A stretch of 64,000 bases of DNA from Streptomyces liliiviolaceus (GCF_018070025.1 NZ_JAGPYQ010000002.1:2294001-2358000), one strand, 5' to 3'; counted from the first letter of the stretch, positions 8,636-18,545 are shown. Program-made: numbers and translations. The notes: generated from the letters alone by a model not told the origin.

Positions 8636-10882
8636 GTGGCAACTTTTCTCTACCGGATCGGACGGTGGGCCTTCCGGCGCCGGCGGCTCGTCGGTGGTCT
8701 GTGGCTGGGTGTGCTGATCCTGGCCGTGGCCGCCGCCGCACTGGCGCCCGCCGGGGAGGAGGAAGACCTCTCCATGCCCGGCACCGAGTCGCAGAAGGCG
8801 TTCGACCTGCTCGACGAGCGCTTCCCCGAGAGCAACTCCCAGGGAGCCGAGGCCCGGTTGGTGTTCCGCGCCCCCGACGGGCAGCGGGTGACCGCCCAGA
8901 AGAACAGGGCGGCCGTCGAGGACACCCTCGGCTCGCTCGACGGGAGCGGTCAGGTCGCGTCGGCCTCCGACCCCTACAAGTCCGGCGCCGTCAGCGAGGA
9001 CGGCACCATCGCCTACTCCACGATCACCTACACCGTGGACGCCGTCGACCTGACCGAACCGACCAAGAGCGCCCTCGAAAGCGCCGCGAGCCGGGCCCGG
9101 GACGCGGGACTGACCGTGGAGATCGGCGGCTCCGCCCTGGACTCGGAGGAGGAGCCGGGCGGCACGACGGAGATCATCGGCGTGGCCGTGGCGGCGGTGG
9201 TCCTGATCCTCGCCCTCGGATCGCTGGTCGCCGCCGGGCTGTCGCTGCTGACCGCCGTCGTGGGCGTGGCCATCGCCTTCGGCCTGGTCTCCGCGCTGGC
9301 GGTGCCGCTGGGCCTGACGTCCACCGTCGCCATCCTGGCGCTGATGCTGGGCCTCGCCGTCGGCATCGACTACGCCCTCTTCATCACCTCCCGCTTCCGC
9401 GACGAGTGCGCCCGGGGCGGCGACCCGCAGGAGGCCGCCGGGCGGGCGGTGGGCACGGCCGGCTCCGCCGTCGTCTTCGCCGGCGCGACCGTCTTCATCG
9501 CCCTGGTCGGCCTGGGTGTCGTCGGCATCCCCGAACTCACCAAGATGGGCCTGGGCGGCGCGGGCGCCGTGGCCCTCGCCGTACTCGTCGCACTGACCCT
9601 GGTACCCGCGCTGTTCGGCTTCTTCGGCCGGCGGGTACTGTCCCGTGCCGTCCGCAGGGCCGACCGGCCGGGCGGCGAGCACGCACACCAGGCGCCCACC
9701 GTCGCGGCCGGCCGCGACGGGCTCGGCACCCGCTGGGCGCGGTTCGTGCTGCGCCGGCCGGGAGCCGTGCTGCTGACCGCCGTACTCGGTCTCGGGGCGG
9801 TCGCCCTGCCGGCGCTGAGCCTCGAACTCGGGCTGCCCGGCGACGAGTCCAAGTCGGTGGAGACCACCCAGCGCCGTGCCTACGACTTGCTGTCGGAAGG
9901 CTTCGGCCCCGGCTTCAACGGCCCGCTGACCGTGGTCGTGGACACCTCGGAGTCCAAGGACGCCCGGACCGCCACGGACCTGGTCGCCAGGACAGTACGA
10001 GGAGTGGAGGGGGTCGCGTCGGTCGGCGATCCGACGCTCAGCCGGACGAAGGACACGGCCGTCCTCACCGCCGTCCCGCGGACCGCGCCGAACAGCGGCG
10101 AGACCAAGGAGCTGGTGCAGGCGATCCGGGACGCGGTCTCCGGCGTAGAGGCCGGCACGGGCGCCACCGTCCTGGTGACCGGCACCACCGCGCTGAACAT
10201 CGACATCTCCGAAGCCATGTCCGACGCCCTCCTCCCCTATCTGACCGTGGTCATCGGCCTGGCGGTCCTCCTGCTGGCGGTGGTCTTCCGCTCGCTCCTG
10301 GTCCCGGTCAAGGCCGCGCTCGGCTTCCTGCTGTCGGTGGGTGCCGCCTTCGGCGTCCTGGTCGCCGTCTTCCAGTGGGGCTGGGCGGCGGACCTGCTCG
10401 GCATCGAGCAGACCGGACCGGTCATGTCACTGATGCCGATCCTCATCATCGGCATCGTGTTCGGCCTCGCGATGGACTACGAGGTCTTCCTCCTCACCCG
10501 GATGCGGGAGGCCTACGTGCATGGCGCGTCCCCCGGCGAGGCGGTCGTCACCGGCTTCCGGCACAGCGGACGCGTGGTGGCCGCGGCGGCGATCATCATG
10601 ATCAGCGTGTTCGGCGGTTTCGTCGGGATGAGCAGCCCGACCATCCAGACGATGGGCGTCGGTCTGGCCGCCGCCGTGGCCTTCGACGCCTTCGTGGTCC
10701 GGATGGCGATCGCCCCCGCGGTCCTGGCGCTGCTCGGCCACCGGGCCTGGTGGCTGCCCCGTATCCTGAACCGCGTGCTGCCGAATGTGGACATCGAGGG
10801 TGAGGCACTGAGCAGGCATGCTCCGGCCCCCGCGACCGGACCGGGCGCGGCGGTGCCGCAGTTCCCCGCCGGCCGGCACTGA
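8636..10882 (+). CDS. MMPL/RND-type membrane exporter
   Basis: This 748-residue integral membrane protein is an MMPL-family transporter, probably exporting lipids or drugs by proton exchange. GTG 8636 is chosen because it follows GGAG and opens MATFLYRIGRWAFRRRR, the usual start of the family. A first transmembrane helix, a large extracytoplasmic loop and five more helices are repeated twice, as in RND pumps. Conserved motifs GIDYALFITSRFRDE and GLAMDYEVFLLTRMRE (mid and C-terminal halves) carry the family's proton-relay aspartates. A histidine kinase and response regulator follow directly, suggesting that the kinase senses the exported or inducing compound. Confidence 0.9.
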   Translation: MATFLYRIGRWAFRRRRLVGGLWLGVLILAVAAAALAPAGEEEDLSMPGTESQKAFDLLDERFPESNSQGAEARLVFRAPDGQRVTAQKNRAAVEDTLGSLDGSGQVASASDPYKSGAVSEDGTIAYSTITYTVDAVDLTEPTKSALESAASRARDAGLTVEIGGSALDSEEEPGGTTEIIGVAVAAVVLILALGSLVAAGLSLLTAVVGVAIAFGLVSALAVPLGLTSTVAILALMLGLAVGIDYALFITSRFRDECARGGDPQEAAGRAVGTAGSAVVFAGATVFIALVGLGVVGIPELTKMGLGGAGAVALAVLVALTLVPALFGFFGRRVLSRAVRRADRPGGEHAHQAPTVAAGRDGLGTRWARFVLRRPGAVLLTAVLGLGAVALPALSLELGLPGDESKSVETTQRRAYDLLSEGFGPGFNGPLTVVVDTSESKDARTATDLVARTVRGVEGVASVGDPTLSRTKDTAVLTAVPRTAPNSGETKELVQAIRDAVSGVEAGTGATVLVTGTTALNIDISEAMSDALLPYLTVVIGLAVLLLAVVFRSLLVPVKAALGFLLSVGAAFGVLVAVFQWGWAADLLGIEQTGPVMSLMPILIIGIVFGLAMDYEVFLLTRMREAYVHGASPGEAVVTGFRHSGRVVAAAAIIMISVFGGFVGMSSPTIQTMGVGLAAAVAFDAFVVRMAIAPAVLALLGHRAWWLPRILNRVLPNVDIEGEALSRHAPAPATGPGAAVPQFPAGRH

Positions 10883-10889
10883 ACCGGCC

Positions 10890-12188
10890 ATGGCGAGCAC
10901 AGGTGCCGGTGGCCCGCGCTCACCCCGCACGTGGTGGCGGCAGGGCGCGGTCCCGGCGACGGCGTTCGTGCTCTGCCTGCTCGGCGGTGTGATCCAGGTC
11001 GACGACACGCTGTCGGCACCGCCCCTCGCCGCCTGGTTCGTCGCCGTGGTGTCCTGTGCCGTGCTGCCGCTGCGGCACCGGGCACCCCTTGCCGCCCTGG
11101 CGGCCACGACCGCGGCCGCCGCCCTCGTACAGCCCCTGGGCCTTCTGCTGAGCCCGCTCACCGCGGCTCCCGCCGTGATCACCGCCTACTCCTACTCGCT
11201 CGCCGCGCGCACCGAACGGCGCGCGGCGGGCGCGGTGGCGCTCGGTGCCGTCGTGCTGCTGGTGGCGTCCATCCCCGTGACCGGGGACCTGTCGTGGCAG
11301 GACGCGAGCAGGATAGGGGCGATGGCGGCGTTCCCGCTGATGGCCGGCGTGCTCGGCCATTCGGTGCGCAACCGCCGGGCCTATCTGGCGGCCGTGGAGG
11401 AGCGGGCCCGGCGGGCCGAGGAGAGCCGGGACACCGAGGCGCGCCGGAGAGTCGCCGAGGAACGGGTGCGTATCGCCCGCGAGCTGCACGATCTCGTGGC
11501 CCATCAGATCACCCTGGCCAACGCGCAGGCCACGGTCGCCGCCCACCTCTTCGACACGCGCCCGGAGCAGACCCGTAAAAGCCTCGGGGAGCTGATCGAG
11601 ACCACCGGGCACGCGCTCGACGAACTGCGGTCCACGGTCGGTCTGTTGCGGCAGTCCGGGGACGCGGCCGCGCCCGCCGAACCGGCGCCCGGGCTGTCCC
11701 GGCTGCCCACGCTCATCGAGTCCTTCCACCGCGCGGGTCTTGAGGTGTCGGTGCACCAGGAGGGCACGGCCAGGCCGCTGCCGCCGGGAGTGGACCTCAC
11801 CGCCTACCGCATCGTCCAGGAGGCCCTGACCAACGTGACCAAACACTCCGGTACCCGCAGCGCCCGGGTGCGCCTGGCCTGGAACCGCGATCGGGTGACC
11901 GTCACGGTCGCCGACGACGGAGGGGGTGCCCGCGCGGTACCGAGCGCGTCCGCGTCCCCGGACCGTCCGCCGCCCGGTTTCGGTCTGATCGGCATGCGTG
12001 AGCGGGCCACCGCGGTGGGAGGTCAGCTCTCCGCGGGCAGGCGCGCGGAGGGCGGTTTCCTGGTCTCCGCACAGCTGCCGCTCCCGCCTGCCAAGGACAC
12101 CGGGGCCGGCGGGCACAGCGGAGCCGACGGAACCGACGGGAATAGCGGGGACAGCGAGGACGACAAGGTCGGCGGGGATGCGTCATGA
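10890..12188 (+). CDS. Two-component histidine kinase, HisKA_3 type
   Basis: This 432-residue sensor kinase has about five N-terminal membrane helices and almost no extracellular loop, so it may sense membrane stress or a membrane-soluble drug. The phospho-accepting helix reads ARELHDLVAHQ (about residue 203), the N-box EALTNVTKHSG and the G-box GFGLIGMRERA. The tail is Gly/Asp-rich and disordered. ATG 10890 lies seven bases after the MMPL stop; an in-frame ATG at 10818 would overlap that gene and is less likely. Its stop overlaps the regulator start. Confidence 0.9.
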   Translation: MASTGAGGPRSPRTWWRQGAVPATAFVLCLLGGVIQVDDTLSAPPLAAWFVAVVSCAVLPLRHRAPLAALAATTAAAALVQPLGLLLSPLTAAPAVITAYSYSLAARTERRAAGAVALGAVVLLVASIPVTGDLSWQDASRIGAMAAFPLMAGVLGHSVRNRRAYLAAVEERARRAEESRDTEARRRVAEERVRIARELHDLVAHQITLANAQATVAAHLFDTRPEQTRKSLGELIETTGHALDELRSTVGLLRQSGDAAAPAEPAPGLSRLPTLIESFHRAGLEVSVHQEGTARPLPPGVDLTAYRIVQEALTNVTKHSGTRSARVRLAWNRDRVTVTVADDGGGARAVPSASASPDRPPPGFGLIGMRERATAVGGQLSAGRRAEGGFLVSAQLPLPPAKDTGAGGHSGADGTDGNSGDSEDDKVGGDAS

Positions 12189-12865
12189 CGCTCAGGGTGC
12201 TCCTCGCCGACGATCAGGCACTGCTCCGCGGTGCCTTCCGGCTGCTCCTCGACAGCGCCGACGACATCACCGTGGTCGGCGAGGCGGGCGACGGCAGGGA
12301 GGCGGTGCGGCTCACCCGGGAGCTGCGCCCCGACGTGGTGATCATGGACATCCGTATGCCCGAGGTGGACGGGCTCACCGCCACCTCGGAGATCTGCGCG
12401 GACCCGGAACTGCGGACCAGCCGCATCCTGATCCTCACCACGTACGAGACCGACGAATACGTCGCCCAGGCGCTGCGCGCGGGGGCCGGCGGCTTCATCG
12501 GCAAGGGCATCGGGGCCGAGGACCTGCTGGACGCCGTGCGGACCATCGCCGACGGTGACACTCTGCTGTCCCCCGCCGCGACCCGTTCCCTGGTGGCACG
12601 TTTCCTGGCCACGCCGGACAACGCCCTGCCGCAGCACTCCGAACAGCTCGCCGTACTCACCCCGCGCGAACGCGAGATGGTGGCGCTGGTCGCGACCGGG
12701 CTGTCCAACCAGGAGATCGCCGAGCGGATGTTCCTCAGCCCGTTCACCGTACGGGCCCATGTGCAGCGCGCCATGACGAAGCTGGAGGCCCGCGACCGGG
12801 CCCAACTCGTCGTCATCGCCTACCGGACGGGGCTGGCCCACGCCGCCCCCGACGGCCTGTCGTGA
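12185..12865 (+). CDS. NarL/LuxR-family response regulator
   Basis: This 226-residue regulator has a receiver domain (residues 1-120, phospho-acceptor Asp in IMDIRMPEVDG) and a C-terminal LuxR helix-turn-helix (LTPREREMVALVATGLSNQE to VRAHVQRAMTKL). It starts at ATG 12185 in an ATGA overlap with the kinase. The likely targets are the two similar leaders at 8476 and 15670 that bracket this block, which is inference from position. Confidence 0.93.
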   Translation: MTLRVLLADDQALLRGAFRLLLDSADDITVVGEAGDGREAVRLTRELRPDVVIMDIRMPEVDGLTATSEICADPELRTSRILILTTYETDEYVAQALRAGAGGFIGKGIGAEDLLDAVRTIADGDTLLSPAATRSLVARFLATPDNALPQHSEQLAVLTPREREMVALVATGLSNQEIAERMFLSPFTVRAHVQRAMTKLEARDRAQLVVIAYRTGLAHAAPDGLS

Positions 12866-12886
12866 TCCGCCGCCGGGGGCCGGCCG

Positions 12887-12937
12887 TTCTCACGGCTGGT
12901 TCTCACGGCTGGTTCTCACGCCTGGTTCTCACGACTA
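12887..12937. repeat. Four copies of a 13-bp tandem repeat
   Basis: The unit TTCTCACGGCTGG occurs about four times between two convergent genes, and the last copy runs into the stop codon of the monooxygenase. It is probably slippage-generated and has no clear function. Confidence 0.75.
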
Positions 12938-14254
12938 GAGGGCGAACTCGGGCAGTGTGAGGGCCGAATGGGCCGCTCGGGCCGGAGGTGAGGGCAGGGT
13001 GACGAGGTCGCGCAGCTTGGCGTTGCGTTGCTCCAACGCCCGTGCCGTGGTGGGGAAGAGCGAGGCCCCGCCCTTGTCGACCAGTGCCTGGTTCATGGCC
13101 ACGAACCCACGCGTGTCGCGTTCGTAGGCGGCGAAGGCCGCCGTGTGGTCCCGGTGCGTGGCCAGTGCGTGGGCGAGCATGTAGGCGCCGACCAGTGCGA
13201 GGCTCGATCCCTGTCCGGTGAGGAACGAGGGCGCGTACGCGGCGTCGCCGACGAGCGCGACACGGCCACGAGACCAGTGAGGCATACGGATCTGACCGGC
13301 CGTGTCGAAGAACAGGTCGTCCGCGTGACGCATGGCGTCGACGAGGTCGGGGACCTTCCATCCCGCGCCCTCGAAGGCCGCGGCGACCAACTGCTTCTGG
13401 GCGCCGGGGTCGCGGAGGGCAGCGAACGGTGGTTGCGGCCTGTGGAAGTTCAGGAAGGCGTGCAGTTCGTCGCCGTCCCCGACGGCGTACAGGGCCGCGG
13501 CCTTTCCCGGGGTGTTCCACAGCATGACTTCACGGGAGAGCCCGAAGGAATTCGGCATGGTGAACAGGGCGAAGCAGTAACCGAGATAGTGGTGGAACCG
13601 TTCCTCGGGGCCGAACACCAGCTCCCGGGTGTGCGAGCGCATGCCGTCGGCGCCGACCACCAGGTCGAACGTACGCCGTCGCCCGCTGCGGAAGGTGACG
13701 TCGACCCCTTGTCCGTACGGGCCGGGGGCATCGGGGGCATCGGGGGTGTTGAGCGTGTCGGGGGTGTCGAGGGTGTCTATGGAGTCGTCGAACAGGAACT
13801 CCACGTCGTCGCGGACCAGCGCGTGGAGCAGCGCGGCCAGGTCCCCGCGGCGCACCTCCAGGTCCTGTCCCTCGACACCGCCGGCGACGGCGCTCGGGCT
13901 GACCGATGTCACCGTGCCGCCGTCGGAGTCGAGGAACGTGCAGCGGCGCGAGTCGATGTGGGCGTCCCGCAACCGCGGCAGTATCCCCATCCCCCGGACG
14001 ACCTCGATCGCGGTGCCGCGGATGTCGATCGGGTAACCGCCCGCGCGCAGTGCGCCCGCCTTCTCCACCACGGTGACCGCCCATCCGGACCGGTGGAGCC
14101 AGTACGCCAGCGCGGGTCCGGAGATGCTGGCCCCGGAGATCAGGACGTTCCGCTGCACCGGGTTCCTCGTGTTCCCCGTGTTCTTATTTCCCGGACTCTT
14201 CGTGTCCATCGTGTTCCTCATGTCCTTCGACGGACCGGTCGGTGTCGATGTCAT
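12935..14254 (-). CDS. FAD-dependent monooxygenase
   Basis: This 439-residue flavoprotein belongs to the PHBH-like aromatic hydroxylase/TetX group. After a low-complexity N-terminal tail it shows the FAD dinucleotide motif (LISGASISGPALAYWLHRSG, about residue 38), the NADPH/FAD motif DLVVGADGMRS and the second FAD motif GRVALVGDAAYAPSF. An internal DTPDTLNTPDAPDAPG stretch is a small repeat expansion in a surface loop. It is translationally coupled (ATGA overlap) to the MFS exporter upstream, suggesting combined modification and export of a drug or secondary metabolite. Confidence 0.88.
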   Translation of the reverse strand: MTSTPTGPSKDMRNTMDTKSPGNKNTGNTRNPVQRNVLISGASISGPALAYWLHRSGWAVTVVEKAGALRAGGYPIDIRGTAIEVVRGMGILPRLRDAHIDSRRCTFLDSDGGTVTSVSPSAVAGGVEGQDLEVRRGDLAALLHALVRDDVEFLFDDSIDTLDTPDTLNTPDAPDAPGPYGQGVDVTFRSGRRRTFDLVVGADGMRSHTRELVFGPEERFHHYLGYCFALFTMPNSFGLSREVMLWNTPGKAAALYAVGDGDELHAFLNFHRPQPPFAALRDPGAQKQLVAAAFEGAGWKVPDLVDAMRHADDLFFDTAGQIRMPHWSRGRVALVGDAAYAPSFLTGQGSSLALVGAYMLAHALATHRDHTAAFAAYERDTRGFVAMNQALVDKGGASLFPTTARALEQRNAKLRDLVTLPSPPARAAHSALTLPEFAL

Positions 14255-15669
14255 GCCTGGGCTCCCTTTTTCGTGAGACGGACAACGAGCAGTGCCAGTG
14301 CGGCGACGAGACCGGCGACGGCGAACCCCGTGGCGAAGGCCGTTTCGGCGGGCAGGCCCGTCGTCGGCCCGGCCCCGGCGTCGAGGATCGCGCCGGCCAC
14401 CTGGGCGCCCAGCGCGACGCCGATCACGCGTGTCACGACGAGCAGGCTGGTGGCGATGCCGATGTCCTTGGTCGCGATGGCGGTGGCGGTCCCGGCGAGC
14501 AGGGCCGTGGTGCCGACGCCCGCGGCGAACGCGGCCAGCACCTTCGCGAGGACGAGCTGCCACTCCGCGCTGTGCAGCCAGGCCAGGGCGATCATCGTGG
14601 CCGCCGTGGCGACGGAGCCCACGACGACCACGGCACGCGAGCCGAAGCGCCGCACCGCGAGCCCGCCGACCGAGTCGCTGACCGCTCCCGCGATGGCGCC
14701 GGGCAGCAGAAACAGGCCGATGTCGGTGGTGTCCGCTCCAAAGCCGTAGCCGTCGGCCGACACGGCGAACAGCTGCGGGAGCAGGAACAGCACCATCCCG
14801 GAGCTGACGGTCATGACGAAGGTGAGTACGCACGCCTGCCACATCGCGGGCTTCGCCAGCATGCGCAGATCGACCATCGGCGAGGCCGCCCGGCGCTCGA
14901 CGGCCACCCATCCGGCGGCGAGCGCGGCGACGACCACCGCGACGGCACCGACCGCCAGGGGCGGCAGACCGCCGTCCCTCGTCACCGTCACGAGCCCGAG
15001 CATGAACGCGAGCAGCGTGCCACTGAGCAGCACCACACCGGGCCAGTCGATCCCGTGGTCAGAGAGGGCCGGCGGATCGTGCGGCATGAGCCGGCTCACG
15101 GCCACCGTCGCCGCGATGATCGCGATCGTCGGCAGCGCGAACATCCAGTGCCAGGACAGTCCTTCCGCGACCGGCCCGGCGAACAGCATGCCCACCATGC
15201 CGCCGCCCGTGAACAGCGCGACGACCACTCCGATCGCCACCTGTGACTCCCCTGGCGGGAGATGCTTGCGCACCAGGATGAAGGAGAGGGGCAGCGCGCC
15301 CACCATCACACCCTGCAACACCTGACCGAGCAGCAGCACCGGCAGGTTCGGCGCCAGGCCGGCCAGCAGGCCACCGGCCGAGACCACGGCCATCAGCCAG
15401 ATCAGCACCCGTTTCCCGCCGTAGCGGTCACCGAGCTTGCCCGCGACGGGTGTGATGACCGCGCCCGTGACGAGTAACGTGTTGCCGACCAGCGCCCCTT
15501 CGGCGGGACTGACTCCCAACTCGCTCTGCAGCAGCGGGAGCGCGGGCTCCACCACCGACTGCAGGGCGCCGAGGGCCAGTGCCAGGACGCCGAGGGCGGC
15601 GATCGACACTTTCCCGAGGCGGGCCGGGGGAAGTGCGGCTTCGGGCAGAGACGTCGTTGTTGTCGTCAC
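14251..15669 (-). CDS. MFS drug exporter, DHA2 (14-helix) type
   Basis: This 472-residue major facilitator has about 14 predicted membrane helices, as in EmrB/QacA proton-drug antiporters. Motif A-like GKLGDRYGGKRVLIW follows helix 2. GTG 15669 is chosen because it follows the same GGAGTGATC leader as the MMPL gene at 8636. The monooxygenase overlaps its stop. With the facing MMPL/two-component operon it forms a likely detoxification block. Confidence 0.9.
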   Translation of the reverse strand: MTTTTTSLPEAALPPARLGKVSIAALGVLALALGALQSVVEPALPLLQSELGVSPAEGALVGNTLLVTGAVITPVAGKLGDRYGGKRVLIWLMAVVSAGGLLAGLAPNLPVLLLGQVLQGVMVGALPLSFILVRKHLPPGESQVAIGVVVALFTGGGMVGMLFAGPVAEGLSWHWMFALPTIAIIAATVAVSRLMPHDPPALSDHGIDWPGVVLLSGTLLAFMLGLVTVTRDGGLPPLAVGAVAVVVAALAAGWVAVERRAASPMVDLRMLAKPAMWQACVLTFVMTVSSGMVLFLLPQLFAVSADGYGFGADTTDIGLFLLPGAIAGAVSDSVGGLAVRRFGSRAVVVVGSVATAATMIALAWLHSAEWQLVLAKVLAAFAAGVGTTALLAGTATAIATKDIGIATSLLVVTRVIGVALGAQVAGAILDAGAGPTTGLPAETAFATGFAVAGLVAALALLVVRLTKKGAQA

Positions 15670-15831
15670 CTGTTGATCACTCCAGACACCGGAAGGAAGT
15701 GGGGGGTCACGTGAGATGCACGCGTCTCCCACACTCCCCTCCGGCGCCCGTGCCGGGCATCGTCCCCAGCCGCCGTCTCCCTCTGGTGCACCTGGACCAG
15801 CCACTCACCTGACCTGGTGCCTACGCACTAC
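15670..15831 (-). promoter_or_regulatory. Leader copy B, upstream of MFS exporter
   Basis: Read on the minus strand this leader matches the one at 8476-8635 over its whole length, including the ends (GTAGTGCGT, GGCACCAGG) and the region around the ribosome binding site. The two copies face each other across about 7 kb. Confidence 0.7.
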
Positions 15832-16289
15832 GGATGCGCCATGGGCCGACCCGCAGCACGCCGTCGAGGTCCCCCGTGGGCAGCACCTTGGTCGAGTCGT
15901 GTTCGCGCAGGGAGTGCACCACCTGCGCGGACTGACGGTTGCGCCACCCGAGTTGGCCGTGCCCCACTATCCTCAGGACGTCCAACTGGGTTGCCTGTCA
16001 CAGGAGTTGCGATCCGGCACGACTCCGACGTTCTCGGCGCCCCGGAAGCGACCGAAGACGTAACCCTGACGCTCTGACGTTATGACGTTCTGACAGGAAA
16101 ATCTGACATTGTCAGGTAAATCTCCTCCTGCCAAAGAAGCGCTTGTCTCACTAGCGTCGTTCCCGGCGACGAAGAGCGCGGCCCGCGCCCCCATTCGACG
16201 GGGCGAAGGGCGTGCCGCGACGCAGCGTGCCGACTTCGGTCCGGCCGACGCTCTCGCCTTTCACCGAGGAACATCGAAGGAGACATCCC
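15832..16289. other. Divergent intergenic region between MFS and second MMPL genes
   Basis: No gene is supported here. The left part may hold the MFS promoter. The right part holds the palindromic operator-like cluster at 16065-16120. Confidence 0.5.
16065..16120. promoter_or_regulatory. Palindromic operator cluster before second MMPL
   Basis: A perfect inverted repeat CTGACATTGTCAG (16103-16115, six-base arms around one T) is preceded by CTCTGACGTTATGACGTTCTGACAG, in which TGAC recurs. The arrangement resembles a TetR- or MarR-type operator with flanking half sites. It lies about 175 bp upstream of the exporter start and probably controls it; no regulator gene is adjacent. Confidence 0.55.
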
Positions 16290-18533
16290 GTGTTCGAACG
16301 CATGGCCGAATTGGCGATCCGCCGATCTCGGCTGGTCCTGGTCGTCGCCACCCTGACCGTGGCCCTCTTGGGCGTGGTGGGCGCAGGCGCCTTCGAGAAG
16401 CTGAAGGGCGGCGGCTTCGACGACCCCGCCTCCCAGTCCACCCGAGCGGCGAACGTCATCGACGAGAAGTTCGGCGGCGAGGTCAACCTCGTACTGCTGG
16501 TCCGCTCCCCCGACGGACGTATCGACACCCCCGCGTCCAAGGAGAGCGGCCGGGCCCTGGCGGCCGACCTCAAGAAGGACGAGCGGCTCAGCAACGTCGT
16601 CTCGTACTGGGAGACGAACAGCCCCGACCTGCGCTCGAAGGACGGCCGCGAGGCCATGGTGCTCGCCCATGTGCGGGGCGACCCGACCGAACAGCGGGAG
16701 AACGCCAAGGAGGTCATCGACACCTTCAGCGGCACGTACAAGGACACGCTCACCGTCCAGGCCGGAGGAGGCGCGGCCGTCGGCGCGGACCTGTCGAAGC
16801 AGGTGGTCGACGACCTGATCCTCGCCGAGGCGATCGCCATACCCCTGACCCTCGTACTGCTCCTGTTCGTCTTCGGCAGTGTGGTCGCGGCCCTGCTGCC
16901 GCTGGTCATCGCGATCATCGCCATCATGGGTTCGTTCGCCCAGCTCTTCCTGCTCGGCAGTGTCACCGATGTCGCCGACACCGCGACCAACCTCACCACC
17001 GCCCTGGGCCTCGGACTGGGCATCGACTACGCCCTTCTGATGGTCAGCCGCTTCCGGGAGCAGCTCGCGGCCGGGGCGAGCGTGGACGACGCCGTCCGGC
17101 GCACGGTGCACACGGCGGGCCGTACGGTCGCCTTCTCCGCCGCGACGGTCGCGGCGGCCCTGGCGGCACTGCTGGTGTTCCCGCAGTACTTCCTGCGCTC
17201 GTTCGGCTTCGCCGGGGTCGGTGTCGTCGCCATCGCCGCCCTCAGCACCCTGTTCGTGATGCCGGCCCTGCTGAAGGTGCTGGGGCACCGGGTCAACAGC
17301 GGGCGGCTGCCGTGGGCCAAGTCGCAGCGGTCCGACGCCCGTACGCCTCTGTGGGGACGGCTGGCCCGTACCGTCATGCGGCGGCCCGCCCTCACCGCGC
17401 TGCCCGTCCTCGCCGTGCTGCTGTTCGTGGCGAGCCCGCTGCTGAACATCACCTTCGGTACGCCGGACGAACGCGTGCTGCCCAAGGACGCCGGGAGCCG
17501 CCAGGTCTCACAGGTGCTGCGGGAGAACTTCGGGGGCAGTGAGGACTCGGCCCTGAACATCGCCATCGACCAGCCCGTGGACAAGGAGCCGCTCGCGTCG
17601 TACGCGGGTCGGCTGGCCGCGCTCAAGGGTGTGCTGAGGGTCGAGACCAGCGGGGGCACCTACAGCGAGGGACGGTCCGCGGCGAGCGGGCCCGCCAACT
17701 CCGCCCTCGGCCGGCCCGACGCACAGCGGATCAGCGTGGTGAGCGGCCTGACGCCGAAGTCGGACGACGCCCAGGACCTGGTCGAGCAGGTCCGCTCGCT
17801 CGCCCCGCCCGCCGGGACGCACCCCCTGGTCGGAGGGCCGGACGCCGTACTCGTCGACGCCAAGCAGTCCGTGGCCGACCGGCTTCCCCTCGCGGTGGCC
17901 CTGGTCGTCCTCACCACGTTCGTGCTGCTCTTCCTGTTCACCGGCAGCGTCGTGCACCCGTTGCGCGCACTGGTCCTGAACGCGATCAGCCTCGCGGCCA
18001 CCCTCGGCGTGATGACCTGGATCTTCCAGGACGGCCACCTCTCCTCCCCGCTCGGCTTCACCGCGCAGCCGATGGAGGTGTCGATGACCGTGCTGATGTT
18101 CTGCATCGCCTTCGGCCTCTCGATGGACTACGAGGTCTTCGTCACCAGCCGCATCAAGGAACTCCACGACCAGGGCGAGGACAACGAGTCCGCGGTGGTC
18201 AACGGTCTCGGCCACACCGGGCGCATCGTGAGCGCGGCGGCCTGTCTGCTGGCGGTGAGCTTCTTCGCCTTCGGCACGGCCAAGCTCAGCTTCATGCAGA
18301 TGTTCGGCCTCGGCAGCGGACTCGCGGTCCTCCTCGACGCCATCGCCGTACGCGGTGTCCTCGTACCCGCGGCAATGCGTCTGCTCGGCAACTCCGCCTG
18401 GTACGCGCCCGGTTTCCTGCGCGCCTTCCACGGAAGGTACGGCCTCAGCGAAGGCGGTCCCGCGCCGGCGCCCGCACCCGCCGGGCCGGCGACGGCGGCT
18501 TCGACGGACACGAAGAGCTCGGCGGGGGTCTGA
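16290..18533 (+). CDS. Second MMPL-family membrane exporter
   Basis: This 747-residue protein is a second MMPL/RND-type exporter, clearly diverged from the one at 8636. GTG 16290 follows AAGGAG by seven bases and gives MFERMAELAIRRSRLVLVV. Duplicate 1+5 helix halves are present, with GIDYALLMVSRFREQ and GLSMDYEVFVTSRIKE as the matching proton-relay motifs. It is transcribed alone, between a palindromic operator and a strong terminator, so it is probably a self-contained inducible pump. Confidence 0.9.
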   Translation: MFERMAELAIRRSRLVLVVATLTVALLGVVGAGAFEKLKGGGFDDPASQSTRAANVIDEKFGGEVNLVLLVRSPDGRIDTPASKESGRALAADLKKDERLSNVVSYWETNSPDLRSKDGREAMVLAHVRGDPTEQRENAKEVIDTFSGTYKDTLTVQAGGGAAVGADLSKQVVDDLILAEAIAIPLTLVLLLFVFGSVVAALLPLVIAIIAIMGSFAQLFLLGSVTDVADTATNLTTALGLGLGIDYALLMVSRFREQLAAGASVDDAVRRTVHTAGRTVAFSAATVAAALAALLVFPQYFLRSFGFAGVGVVAIAALSTLFVMPALLKVLGHRVNSGRLPWAKSQRSDARTPLWGRLARTVMRRPALTALPVLAVLLFVASPLLNITFGTPDERVLPKDAGSRQVSQVLRENFGGSEDSALNIAIDQPVDKEPLASYAGRLAALKGVLRVETSGGTYSEGRSAASGPANSALGRPDAQRISVVSGLTPKSDDAQDLVEQVRSLAPPAGTHPLVGGPDAVLVDAKQSVADRLPLAVALVVLTTFVLLFLFTGSVVHPLRALVLNAISLAATLGVMTWIFQDGHLSSPLGFTAQPMEVSMTVLMFCIAFGLSMDYEVFVTSRIKELHDQGEDNESAVVNGLGHTGRIVSAAACLLAVSFFAFGTAKLSFMQMFGLGSGLAVLLDAIAVRGVLVPAAMRLLGNSAWYAPGFLRAFHGRYGLSEGGPAPAPAPAGPATAASTDTKSSAGV

Positions 18534-18545
18534 CTCCCCCGGTCC

